Part shown: piece by piece, positions 26,812-35,003 of the stretch | How positions within the stretch are numbered: position 1 is the first letter of the stretch | How the letters are laid out: every line of letters starts with the position of its first letter | NCBI GenBank assembly: GCA_964493205.1 | Contig: CAZBMJ010000011.1 | Location: 1 to 56,169, forward strand | Direction of reading: 5' to 3' | Length of the DNA stretch: 56,169 nt | From: CAZBMJ01 sp964493205 | GTDB lineage: Bacteria; Myxococcota; UBA727; JABDBI01 | Notes under the pieces: model-generated | Database searches by the model: none | What the model was told of the DNA's origin: nothing | Seen by the model: the letters and a program-made list of their open reading frames with translations, nothing else | Made by a program: the position numbers and the translations under genes

Positions 26812-26988
26812 ATGTTAGGTATAGGCGCTTGGGAATTAACTATCATTTTTGCTATTATCCTACTTTTATTTGGCGCTAAAAGATTACCAAATGTGGCCAC
26901 AGGCTTAGGTCAAGCCATTAGAAATTTTAATTCCGCCCTAAAAGGGGAAGATAAAAAATCAGAGCTTTCTGAAAAAAATCAAGAATAA
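26812..26988 (+). CDS. tatA: Twin-arginine translocase subunit TatA
   Basis: A short gene of 58 residues. One N-terminal membrane helix (AWELTIIFAIILLLFGAKRLP) is followed by the hinge FGAKRLPN and an amphipathic helix (GLGQAIRNFNSALKG), then a charged tail: the full TatA/E layout. TatA oligomers form the pore for folded Tat substrates. AGGAG lies 7 bases before the ATG. It is divergent from prmC with a 34-bp gap, and its 3' end overlaps the convergent gene at 26979 by 10 bp. No tatB or tatC is in the window. Confidence 0.93.
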   Translation: MLGIGAWELTIIFAIILLLFGAKRLPNVATGLGQAIRNFNSALKGEDKKSELSEKNQE

Positions 26989-27566
26989 CTAGAATAGTTT
27001 TTGATAGAAAGATAAGAAAAATACAAACTAATACCAAATAAAAGCAGCGTGATAATAAATAAAACTGCATACCTAAATTCTGTTTTAGGTGTTTCGTCTA
27101 CGATTACGATCATAGCTTTTTCATCTACTGGTGATTTGTAATACTCTTTATAAAAGTTTCTTACAGATTCGAGCTCAGAATTAGGGCCAAAAGAAACTAG
27201 TCGACCTTGAACAGCTACCCTGGTAAATTGATTAAAACTTGGCAAATATTTATTTTCATCAAACTCTAAAAATAATTTTGAACCAATAAGATTTCTTACT
27301 TGATAGCGACCATACCGCAATGAACCTGCTCTTAAGCCTCTTAAAGTAGCTGCTTTATTACCTAGCACACCAGTAACTGAAACATAAGTATTAGCTTTTA
27401 TAGAATTTTCTTTACTAGCAAAGTCAACAGCATTGCCCAAATCCGTAAGTTCACTAGAAGCAAAAGTGTGATAATAAAGCTCATCTAGGCGCGTATACCA
27501 AAAAAAGCTTACAGTAGCGATCATTATTAAAGTTACAGCAAGACGCATATATTTGTAGGTAAACAT
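26979..27566 (-). CDS. Conserved protein with two membrane segments
   Basis: About 195 residues. A membrane helix near residues 8-24 (RLAVTLIMIATVSFFWY) and another near 168-188 (AVLFIITLLLFGISLYFSYL) enclose a soluble, strand-rich domain (about 30-160) that would face the periplasm. I do not recognise the family. ATG at 27566 has AGGTG nine bases upstream and lies 5 bp after the carD stop, so it is probably co-transcribed with carD; a GTG at 27578 is the alternative. Confidence 0.75.
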   Translation of the reverse strand: MFTYKYMRLAVTLIMIATVSFFWYTRLDELYYHTFASSELTDLGNAVDFASKENSIKANTYVSVTGVLGNKAATLRGLRAGSLRYGRYQVRNLIGSKLFLEFDENKYLPSFNQFTRVAVQGRLVSFGPNSELESVRNFYKEYYKSPVDEKAMIVIVDETPKTEFRYAVLFIITLLLFGISLYFSYLSIKNYSSYS

Positions 27567-27571
27567 TTGAT

Positions 27572-28060
27572 TTAACACCTAAAAATTTGTTTAAACTTAT
27601 TTTCGACATCTATTAAAGTTATATTTTTAGCTAGGCTTATTTCCATCATCAATAAAGATCTGGCAGTATCAAGCATTTTTCTCTCACCAAAACTTAGCTC
27701 TTTATCACCTTTTAAAATATACAAGTCTCTTAAGACTTTTGCCACTTCAAATACTGAGCCAGTTTTTATTTTTTCCATATATTCACGATGACGACGATTC
27801 CAAGTTATACCATCAACAATTTTTTCTTTTTTACGTAAAACTTCAAATACTTGATCAGCATCTTTTTCATCAACAATAGAGCGCATACCCACTTGTTGTT
27901 CATTAGCTGTTGGCACCATTAAGGTCATACCACTATCTAATAAACGCAAAACATAAAAGCTCTGTGCGCAACCACCAATATTTTTGATCTCAATTTTATC
28001 AACTACAGCCACGCCATGAGCAGGATATACTACTTTATCGCCTACACTAAATGATACCAT
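27572..28060 (-). CDS. carD: CarD-family transcription regulator
   Basis: About 162 residues. CarD/CdnL proteins bind the RNA polymerase beta subunit through an N-terminal Tudor-like domain and stabilise open promoter complexes. Seen: FSVGDKVVYPAHGVAVVDKIE, YVLRLLDSGMTLMVPTANEQQVGMR and the C-terminal helical domain with WNRRHREYMEKIKTGSVFEVAKVLRDL. It suits a genome with strict growth control. Its start is preceded by about 200 bp containing a perfect palindrome (28184-28207). Confidence 0.93.
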   Translation of the reverse strand: MVSFSVGDKVVYPAHGVAVVDKIEIKNIGGCAQSFYVLRLLDSGMTLMVPTANEQQVGMRSIVDEKDADQVFEVLRKKEKIVDGITWNRRHREYMEKIKTGSVFEVAKVLRDLYILKGDKELSFGERKMLDTARSLLMMEISLAKNITLIDVENKFKQIFRC

Positions 28061-28183
28061 ATTTACTTCCCACTCTTTTTTTAAAACAATATTATAAAAT
28101 TAATAATTTTAAATACCCATAGATTTCTTTTACTGTAGCATGAAAAAACGGCCTTGACGATACCACTATAGAAAAGTGTTGTC

Positions 28184-28207
28184 AGATTTATTATACATAA
28201 TAAATCT
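28184..28207. promoter_or_regulatory. Perfect palindrome between lepB and carD
   Basis: Two 11-bp arms, AGATTTATTAT and ATAATAAATCT, are separated by 2 bases. It could be an operator upstream of carD or an AT-rich transcription-end hairpin. On the carD strand a weak promoter-like pair, CTGACA and TATCGT 17 bases apart, follows it. The rest of 28061-28258 holds nothing else I can name. Confidence 0.4.
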
Positions 28208-28258
28208 AGACATTCACAAACATTAAAATTATACAAAAAAATCAACTAGATAATAGTT

Positions 28259-29545
28259 TTATTTAACCCAAGTAAACCATCTATCAAGTCTAAATTTTGG
28301 CAGATTAAAGGGTCCAAACTTAACAGACTGCCCTGATCCATCAGCACTCATCCAAATAAATAAAGCTTTTCCTTTGACTCTGGAAACAGGTAATGCACCC
28401 CAAATCCTGCTATCTAGGGAATGTGCTCTATTATCACCCATAACAAAGACAAATCCAGGCTCTACCGTACACTTATTATTGCTGCATTTTAAGCCCTTTA
28501 AGCTACTTGTATCCATTACTGGCCAATAGGATCCAAAACCAAAAGGACTGCCCGGTACTGGCATGTGAATCAAATGCTCAAAAGTGCCAATTTTCTCAGT
28601 GGTTTTTAAAGCTTGTAGCTCGTGCCATTTACCATCGAACATGCCACTACCTGCTCCAGAAAAATCCATATAACTAACCAATTCACCTGCATTTGAGTGG
28701 CTATAGGCTTCACCATTTACATAAACTAAATTATTGATAATTTGAATGGTTTGACCTTGCGTAGCAATTACCCTTTTTACCCACGGTTCATTAGCATGTG
28801 AAGACACATAACCAGGTGATTTAAAAACTACTACATCGCCAGGCTTGGGCTCTCTCCATTTTATCAAAAAGTCAGGATCATTGGTAAAAGGCTTTGATAA
28901 GCCATAATGAAACTTAGAAACAAATAAGTGATCACCAACCAATAAAGACGGAATCATTGAACCCGAAGGAATTTGATAGGGCTCAAGAACAAATTCTCTT
29001 AAAAGCAAGGCACATAACAAAGCAAATATTAACGATGGCATGCCATACAAAAAGCGCCAACTTCTATTAAGTGAGAAGACTGAGTTACTGGCTTTTTCTA
29101 GGCTATTATGAGCTTCTTTAAGCATTTTTTCATGATCAGACATCTTAATATTTTTATTAGCCCAGTCTTTGGTCACATGATTAAATATTAACGACGCTTG
29201 AATCAAAGCTTGATCAAAGTCATCTAGGGCTTTTTGACCAATTTTTTTTCTTTTTGACTTACTATTTTTTATTAAAGTTAAGTTATTTTTTGATTCTTTG
29301 ATAAATCTATCTAGGGAACGATAAAGCCTAGCTCTTTCCCTAGACCCCTGAGGAAAAAATTCTTGATCTAGCAAGCCACCAAAATAACCAACAAAATAAT
29401 AGACAAAAAATATAGCAACAAATACGCCTAATAAAATATTAGCAGCCAGGCCCCCTGGTGGAAAAAATATTTGCCATAAAAAGCCTGCTATAGCCAAGGC
29501 TATAATAAAAGCTACAATTTTTCCTGCTGAAAGTTTTTTATGCAT
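28259..29545 (-). CDS. lepB: Signal peptidase I with a long N-terminal extension
   Basis: About 428 residues. It cleaves signal peptides on the outer face of the inner membrane. Catalytic Ser196 lies in PSGSMIPSLLVGDHLFVSKF; the Lys general base lies in WVKRVIATQG; the box VMGDNRAHSLDSRIWG closes the domain. The first 170 residues are unusual: two membrane segments (about 10-55), a charged helical stretch, then the usual anchor (about 170-186). Standard LepB has about 320 residues. ATG at 29545 has AAGGA upstream, overlapping the lepA stop, so translation follows lepA closely. Confidence 0.95.
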   Translation of the reverse strand: MHKKLSAGKIVAFIIALAIAGFLWQIFFPPGGLAANILLGVFVAIFFVYYFVGYFGGLLDQEFFPQGSRERARLYRSLDRFIKESKNNLTLIKNSKSKRKKIGQKALDDFDQALIQASLIFNHVTKDWANKNIKMSDHEKMLKEAHNSLEKASNSVFSLNRSWRFLYGMPSLIFALLCALLLREFVLEPYQIPSGSMIPSLLVGDHLFVSKFHYGLSKPFTNDPDFLIKWREPKPGDVVVFKSPGYVSSHANEPWVKRVIATQGQTIQIINNLVYVNGEAYSHSNAGELVSYMDFSGAGSGMFDGKWHELQALKTTEKIGTFEHLIHMPVPGSPFGFGSYWPVMDTSSLKGLKCSNNKCTVEPGFVFVMGDNRAHSLDSRIWGALPVSRVKGKALFIWMSADGSGQSVKFGPFNLPKFRLDRWFTWVK

Positions 29546-29555
29546 AATAATTTCC

Positions 29556-31358
29556 TTAATCAATTTTTAACACAGCTAAAAATGCTTCTTGAGGTACTTC
29601 TACGCTACCTATTTGCCTCATGCGTTTTTTACCAGCTTTTTGTTTTTCCAATAATTTGCGTTTTCTACTAATATCACCGCCATAACACTTGGCCGTAACG
29701 TCTTTTCGCAAAGCTGATATTGTTTCTCTAGCAACAATCTTGCCACCAATAGCAGCTTGTATGGCTACTTGAAACTGTTGGCGAGGTATAATTTCTTTCA
29801 TTTTTTCACATAAAGTTTTGCCGCGCTTATGAGCACTATCTCTATGAACAATAATAGACAAGGCATCTATTGGATCCCCATTTAATAAAACGTCTATTTT
29901 TACAAGCTTTGATTCTCTGTAAGATTCAAATTCGTATTCAAGGCTAGCATAGCCTCGAGAAATAGTTTTTAGTTTATCAAAAAAGTCAAAAACTACTTCC
30001 GCAAGAGGTATAAGATATTCAAGAACAACGTGACGATCACTTATATAATTAATATTTATCTGTTCGCCTCTACGATCTTGAGAAAGGGTCATTAACGCAC
30101 CGACATATTCGTTAGGAGTATGAATAGAAGCTTTAATAAATGGCTCTTCCAGGTGATCTACTCTGGTTATATCGGGCATTTTACTAGGATTATCAATTCT
30201 TATTTCGCTGCCATCTTTTAACAAGGCTTTATAAATAACCGTAGGTGCAGTGGTAATTAGGTTTAAATTAAATTCACGCTCAAGCCTTTCTTGCACTATT
30301 TCCATATGCAAAAGCCCTAAAAAACCACAGCGAAAACCAAAACCCAAAGCGCTGGAAGTTTCTGGCTCAAATACCAAAGCGGCATCATTGAGTACTAATT
30401 TATATAAAGCATCTTTTAGGGATTCATATTCAGAAGAATCAATAGGAAAAACACCTGCAAAAACCATAGGCTTAACATCTTTAAAGCCTGATAAAGCTTC
30501 TTTACAGGGATTATTCAAATCTGTGATAGTCTCACCAACTTTTGCGTCAGTAACTACTTTAATATTGGCAATAATAAAACCCACATCTCCAGAGCAAAGA
30601 TTTTGTACTTTAAAGGGATGAGGGGTAAAAACACCCAGTTCTTGAACCATAAAGCTTTTGTTATTATGCATAAGCTTTATGTGCATACCAGGCTTAATAA
30701 CACCGTCTATTACACGAACCAAAACTACAACGCCTCTAAAGTTATCAAACCAAGAATCAAAAACCAACGCTCGAAGGGGTTTTTCGTCATTATCAGCTGG
30801 AGCTGGAATTACTGTAAGAACTTTTTCTAAAATATCTTGTATACCAATACCTGTTTTTCCTGACGCATGTACAGCATCACTAGTATCGATGCCAATAATA
30901 TCTTCTATTTCCTCTTTTACTCGCTCTGGGTCAGCACTAGGTAAATCTATTTTATTAATAACAGGAATAATAGCCAAATCATGTTCTAGGGCTAAGTAAA
31001 CGTTAGCGAGCGTTTGCGCTTCAACACCTTGGGTAGCGTCTACTACTAATAAAACACCTTCACAAGCTCTTAAAGATCTGCTTACTTCGTAACCAAAATC
31101 CACGTGGCCTGGTGTATCTATTAAGTTAAATACGTAGTCTTCACCGCTTAAAGATTTATAGCTAAGCCTTACCGCTTGAGATTTTATAGTTATGCCGCGC
31201 TCTCGCTCAAGCTCCATTTTATCTAAAAACTGCTCTTTCATTTCTCTGGCTTGCAACGCACCAGTAAACTCTAAAATACGATCAGCCAACGTACTTTTGC
31301 CGTGATCTATGTGAGCAATAATAGAAAAATTTCTAATTTTACTATGTAATTTTGACAT
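29556..31358 (-). CDS. lepA: Elongation factor 4 (LepA)
   Basis: Exactly 600 residues, typical length. A translational GTPase that acts on stalled or pretranslocation ribosomes. Seen: G1 in IAHIDHGKSTLADRIL, effector loop RERGITIKSQAV, G3 DTPGHVDFGYE, G4 NKIDLP and the LepA-specific C-terminus with KMKEIIPRQQFQVAIQAAIG and AKCYGGDISRKRKLLEKQK. It heads the lepA-lepB run and diverges from the P-type ATPase gene at 31556. Confidence 0.97.
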   Translation of the reverse strand: MSKLHSKIRNFSIIAHIDHGKSTLADRILEFTGALQAREMKEQFLDKMELERERGITIKSQAVRLSYKSLSGEDYVFNLIDTPGHVDFGYEVSRSLRACEGVLLVVDATQGVEAQTLANVYLALEHDLAIIPVINKIDLPSADPERVKEEIEDIIGIDTSDAVHASGKTGIGIQDILEKVLTVIPAPADNDEKPLRALVFDSWFDNFRGVVVLVRVIDGVIKPGMHIKLMHNNKSFMVQELGVFTPHPFKVQNLCSGDVGFIIANIKVVTDAKVGETITDLNNPCKEALSGFKDVKPMVFAGVFPIDSSEYESLKDALYKLVLNDAALVFEPETSSALGFGFRCGFLGLLHMEIVQERLEREFNLNLITTAPTVIYKALLKDGSEIRIDNPSKMPDITRVDHLEEPFIKASIHTPNEYVGALMTLSQDRRGEQININYISDRHVVLEYLIPLAEVVFDFFDKLKTISRGYASLEYEFESYRESKLVKIDVLLNGDPIDALSIIVHRDSAHKRGKTLCEKMKEIIPRQQFQVAIQAAIGGKIVARETISALRKDVTAKCYGGDISRKRKLLEKQKAGKKRMRQIGSVEVPQEAFLAVLKID

Positions 31359-31555
31359 AAATTCCTTTAATTCTCATCTACACTAGCTTTCCATATATTT
31401 TTGGTAAAATAGCAATAGAGCAATCTAACTTTATACATACTAGTTTTCAATATGTTATGGCTAAATAATGTAAATTTCTGATAACAGCATAAACAATACA
31501 TATAATATGACTAATTTTTAATAATTATGTATCCTAATATTCACAGGAGAAAATT

Positions 31556-33421
31556 TTGCAAACAAATATTAATAACGCAGATTTTCAACGTAAAATTGCG
31601 TATTTATCATTAGCAGGAATTATGCTTCATTTTGTAGCATATTTTATTATTCCTAGTCTTAAAATATACTCTCAATATCCACTTTTTTTAGTTTTGGCTC
31701 TTGGAGGCATTCCGCTTGTTTTTGTTCTTGTGAGAAAATTAGTCATTTTTGAGTTCTCTTCTGATTTGATCGCTGGTCTTTCTATTATTACTTCCATTTT
31801 TCTTGAGCAATACTTCGCTGGATCTTTAGTAATTTTAATGTTGTCTGGAGGACAAGCAGTCGAAAACTATGCAATGAAAAGAGCCTCAAGAGTATTAGAA
31901 TTTTTAGCTAATCGCGCACCTACCAAAGCTCATCTTAAGAAAGGTAGCTCCATAGAAGAAATTCCAGTAGAAAAAATTGCTATAAACGACACTATTCAAA
32001 TTTTTCCTCATGAAATTTGCCCCGTCGATGGAGAAGTATTGACTGGTAATGGCGTAATGGATGAGTCGTATTTAACCGGGGAGCCATTTCTTATATCTAA
32101 AGCTCCAGGATCGAAGGTCATCTCTGGTTCTATCAATGGAGAGGATGCATTAACAATTAGAGCAACTAAATTGGCCATAGATTCTCGCTATGCAAAAATT
32201 ATGGAAGTAATGCTGGAAACACAGCAAAAACGACCCAACATGCGTCGCCTTGCCGATCGATTAGGTGCCTGGTATACTCCTTTGGCATTACTTATTGCAA
32301 TTATTGCTTGGTTAATAAGTGGTGATGCGATGCGATTTTTAGCAGTTCTTGTTATTGCAACTCCATGTCCACTGTTAATAGCAATACCAGTAGCGATTAT
32401 TGGCTCTATTTCTTCATGTGCAAGCCGAGGAATTTTAATAAAAAATCCAGCAGCACTAGAATTGCTTGATGAATGCAAAACTATGATATTTGATAAAACA
32501 GGAACTTTGACCTGTGGCAAGCCTCTACTCACAGAGCAAATTATTTTTGATAATAATGACCCAAAAAAAATCCTACAATTGGTTGCTAGCGCTGAAAGAT
32601 ATTCCAAACATCCATTGTCAAGCGCTGTGATGGAAAAAGCAAAAGAAGAAAATATTTCATTATTAGATGTGGAACAAATTAGTGAGTCTCCGGGAATGGG
32701 CTTAAAAGGGATAATTCAAGGAAATGAAATAATAATTACAAATCGTAAGGGCCTCACTCAATTTGGCTTAGAAGGCAGCGAAAATAATATACCTTTGGGT
32801 GGTGGTCTAGAATGTATTATTCTACTCAACAAAAAGCTTGTTGCTTTTTATCGTTTTCATGACAAACCGCGCAAAGATGGACAGCCGTTCATTAAACACT
32901 TAGTACCTAAACATGGTTTTAAAAAATTAATCATTATTTCGGGTGATCGGGAAGCAGAAGTTCGTTACTTAGCAAACTATGTTGGAATATCTGAAGTATA
33001 TGCGAGCAAAAGTCCTGAAGAAAAAGTAGATTTAGTAATGAAAGAGAATGAAAAGGAAAAAACTGCATATCTAGGAGATGGGATCAATGATGCACCAGCT
33101 TTAATTGCTGCTACCGTAGGAATTGCACTTGGCCAAAATAGCAATATCACATCTGAGGCAGCTGGAGCAGTCATATTAGAAAATTCCCTTGAAACAGTGG
33201 ATAAGTTTTTGCATATTAGCAAACGCATGCGTCGCATCGCCTTGCAAAGCGCTCTTGGGGGAATTGGTCTATCTGTTATTGGAATGTTAATTGCAGCTTT
33301 AGGTTATCTTCCTCCAGTCGCTGGAGCTATTACTCAAGAGGTAATAGACGTACTTGCAATATTGAATGCTCTTAGAACTATAAGAGTAGTAGAACCTATT
33401 AGCGACATGTCAAAAGATTAG
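31556..33421 (+). CDS. P1B-type metal-transporting ATPase with a TPCP motif
   Basis: About 621 residues. Seen: A-domain SYLTGE (171-176), metal-site helix VIATPCPLLIAIP with TPCP (269-272) instead of the CPC of copper and zinc pumps, phosphorylation site DKTGT (313-317), the P1B His-Pro pair in YSKHPLSSAV, and GDGINDAPAL. There is no N-terminal metal-binding domain. It exports or imports a transition metal; TPC-type members are placed apart from Cu and Zn pumps, so the metal is open. The start is a TTG at 31556 with AGGAGA seven bases upstream. Arginine codons are CGT/CGC-rich compared with neighbours, hinting at transfer. Its stop overlaps the convergent next gene. Confidence 0.9.
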   Translation: MQTNINNADFQRKIAYLSLAGIMLHFVAYFIIPSLKIYSQYPLFLVLALGGIPLVFVLVRKLVIFEFSSDLIAGLSIITSIFLEQYFAGSLVILMLSGGQAVENYAMKRASRVLEFLANRAPTKAHLKKGSSIEEIPVEKIAINDTIQIFPHEICPVDGEVLTGNGVMDESYLTGEPFLISKAPGSKVISGSINGEDALTIRATKLAIDSRYAKIMEVMLETQQKRPNMRRLADRLGAWYTPLALLIAIIAWLISGDAMRFLAVLVIATPCPLLIAIPVAIIGSISSCASRGILIKNPAALELLDECKTMIFDKTGTLTCGKPLLTEQIIFDNNDPKKILQLVASAERYSKHPLSSAVMEKAKEENISLLDVEQISESPGMGLKGIIQGNEIIITNRKGLTQFGLEGSENNIPLGGGLECIILLNKKLVAFYRFHDKPRKDGQPFIKHLVPKHGFKKLIIISGDREAEVRYLANYVGISEVYASKSPEEKVDLVMKENEKEKTAYLGDGINDAPALIAATVGIALGQNSNITSEAAGAVILENSLETVDKFLHISKRMRRIALQSALGGIGLSVIGMLIAALGYLPPVAGAITQEVIDVLAILNALRTIRVVEPISDMSKD

Positions 33422-35001
33422 TAGATAAATTTTGTTTTCCACACAACTGCAACACCGTGCTCTGTTTTATTAAATGTAATTCCTGCCAAAACAATTTTTT
33501 TGGTCTTAAGAATTTCATATCCTTCCCAATAGCGTTTTTTTTCGATTTGCGCCAAGGCTATCTCAGGAGTACTATCTTTTTTAAATTCTATCACAAACGT
33601 ACATAAAGTCCCTTCAAGCAAAAGGTCCATAAAGCCTTCTTCTGTGGCAACTTCAGTAGCTGGTCTTTTGCCAAAAAGCACACAAATCATAAAAAATATC
33701 TGTTGATAAAATTTTTCACGATCCACGCGAATAGTATGAGGTACAAGCTTGATAAAATTTTCTAAATTTTTGCAAAAAGAACCAAGATCATCTCCTGCTA
33801 AGGCCTTGCGAAATCTAGCACCAAATTCACCAAATTGCTCTGGCGTTATACCACCCACAAATTGCATGATTTGCTCAGTCATAGAATAGCGCACTTCTTC
33901 GTTGGGATAAGCAACCTTATAGCCTCGACTATCTTCATCATATCCTGAAGCAAACGTCAAATAACCAGTTTGCAATAAAAGCGTCCTATAATTTTGATAA
34001 TACAAATCTAGCGTAAAAGATTCTAAATTTGATCCTGCGAAAAAAGACCCCTCAATATTTTCAATATCAGAAGCAATAAGAGGATTTTTCGCTATAAATT
34101 TCATTAAAAAACTTGGAGTACCACTAGCAAACCAGTAGTTATTTAAATCTCTTTTTTTTAGGCAATTATGAAGCGAGAATGGGTTATAAACTGTAATATT
34201 CTCACTGGTAAATCGATAGCCATTATACCAAGTTTTTAATATTTGTCGTGTCTGCTCATAATTTTCTTTACGCTTATCAGCAAATACTTGAATATGCTCT
34301 GTTAGATAACGATCAACTTCTTGATCCGTATATCCAACAAGAGCTGCTGCCTGATTGTCATTTGTTAAATCATCAAGGTTATTAAGGTCTGAAAATAACG
34401 CTACTTTAGAAAATTTGCTCACACCAGTAACAAAAAGAAAGTGCATATTAGCATCAACATCACTACTCTTAAGTGTGCCATAAAAATCTTTCAGCTCATC
34501 GCGCGAAGCTTGTGCATCTTTAAGATTATCAACAAGATTAACAAGGGGCTTGTCATATTCATCTATTATAACAACAACCGGACCTTTGCTCTGACCAAGT
34601 GTTTGAATAAGCTCTGCAAGTTTTTCTGTAAGCTTCTGTTCTTTAAGCTCAATATTATATTTTTTGGCATTAGCATTAAGTGCGCTATGAAGACCTCTCA
34701 CAAGTGCATCTGGAGTTTTATGGCTAATTTGACTAAAATCAAAAATAATTACAGGTAACTCTTTCCACTCATAATCACTTTGACCAATCCATAAGTCCTT
34801 AAATAGCTCTTTACGGCCACTAAAAATAGTTGCTAGCGTAGAACACGTAAGCGACTTGCCAAAACGACGAGGACGAGATAAAAAGTAGCGGCCTCGTCCC
34901 GGCTTAATTAAATTGTACAAATGTTCTGTTTTGTCGACATAAAGAGTTGTGGGATTTATAAGCTCGCTAAATGTTTGTTCACCAATAGGTAATTTTTTCA
35001 C
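33418..35001 (-). CDS. AAA-ATPase-like protein with DUF1703 nuclease domain
   Basis: About 527 residues. N-terminal AAA-ATPase-like domain: PIGEQTFSELINPTTLYVDK, RPRRFGKSLTCS (P-loop-like), PVVVIIDEYDKPLVN (Walker B) and FLFVTGVSKFSKVALFSDL. The C-terminal PD-(D/E)XK core reads GFMDLLLEG then TFVIEFKK. This family is abundant in host-associated bacteria and has no settled function; links to mobile DNA or defence have been suggested. The start is GTG at 35001 with AGGAG overlapping the end of argS, 2 bp away, so translation is probably coupled to argS. Confidence 0.9.
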   Translation of the reverse strand: MKKLPIGEQTFSELINPTTLYVDKTEHLYNLIKPGRGRYFLSRPRRFGKSLTCSTLATIFSGRKELFKDLWIGQSDYEWKELPVIIFDFSQISHKTPDALVRGLHSALNANAKKYNIELKEQKLTEKLAELIQTLGQSKGPVVVIIDEYDKPLVNLVDNLKDAQASRDELKDFYGTLKSSDVDANMHFLFVTGVSKFSKVALFSDLNNLDDLTNDNQAAALVGYTDQEVDRYLTEHIQVFADKRKENYEQTRQILKTWYNGYRFTSENITVYNPFSLHNCLKKRDLNNYWFASGTPSFLMKFIAKNPLIASDIENIEGSFFAGSNLESFTLDLYYQNYRTLLLQTGYLTFASGYDEDSRGYKVAYPNEEVRYSMTEQIMQFVGGITPEQFGEFGARFRKALAGDDLGSFCKNLENFIKLVPHTIRVDREKFYQQIFFMICVLFGKRPATEVATEEGFMDLLLEGTLCTFVIEFKKDSTPEIALAQIEKKRYWEGYEILKTKKIVLAGITFNKTEHGVAVVWKTKFIY

Positions 35002-35003
35002 CG

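Noticed and set aside
26778..26900. Longer PrmC N-terminus
   Set aside because: It would lie antisense to tatA, whose reading frame is unmistakable.
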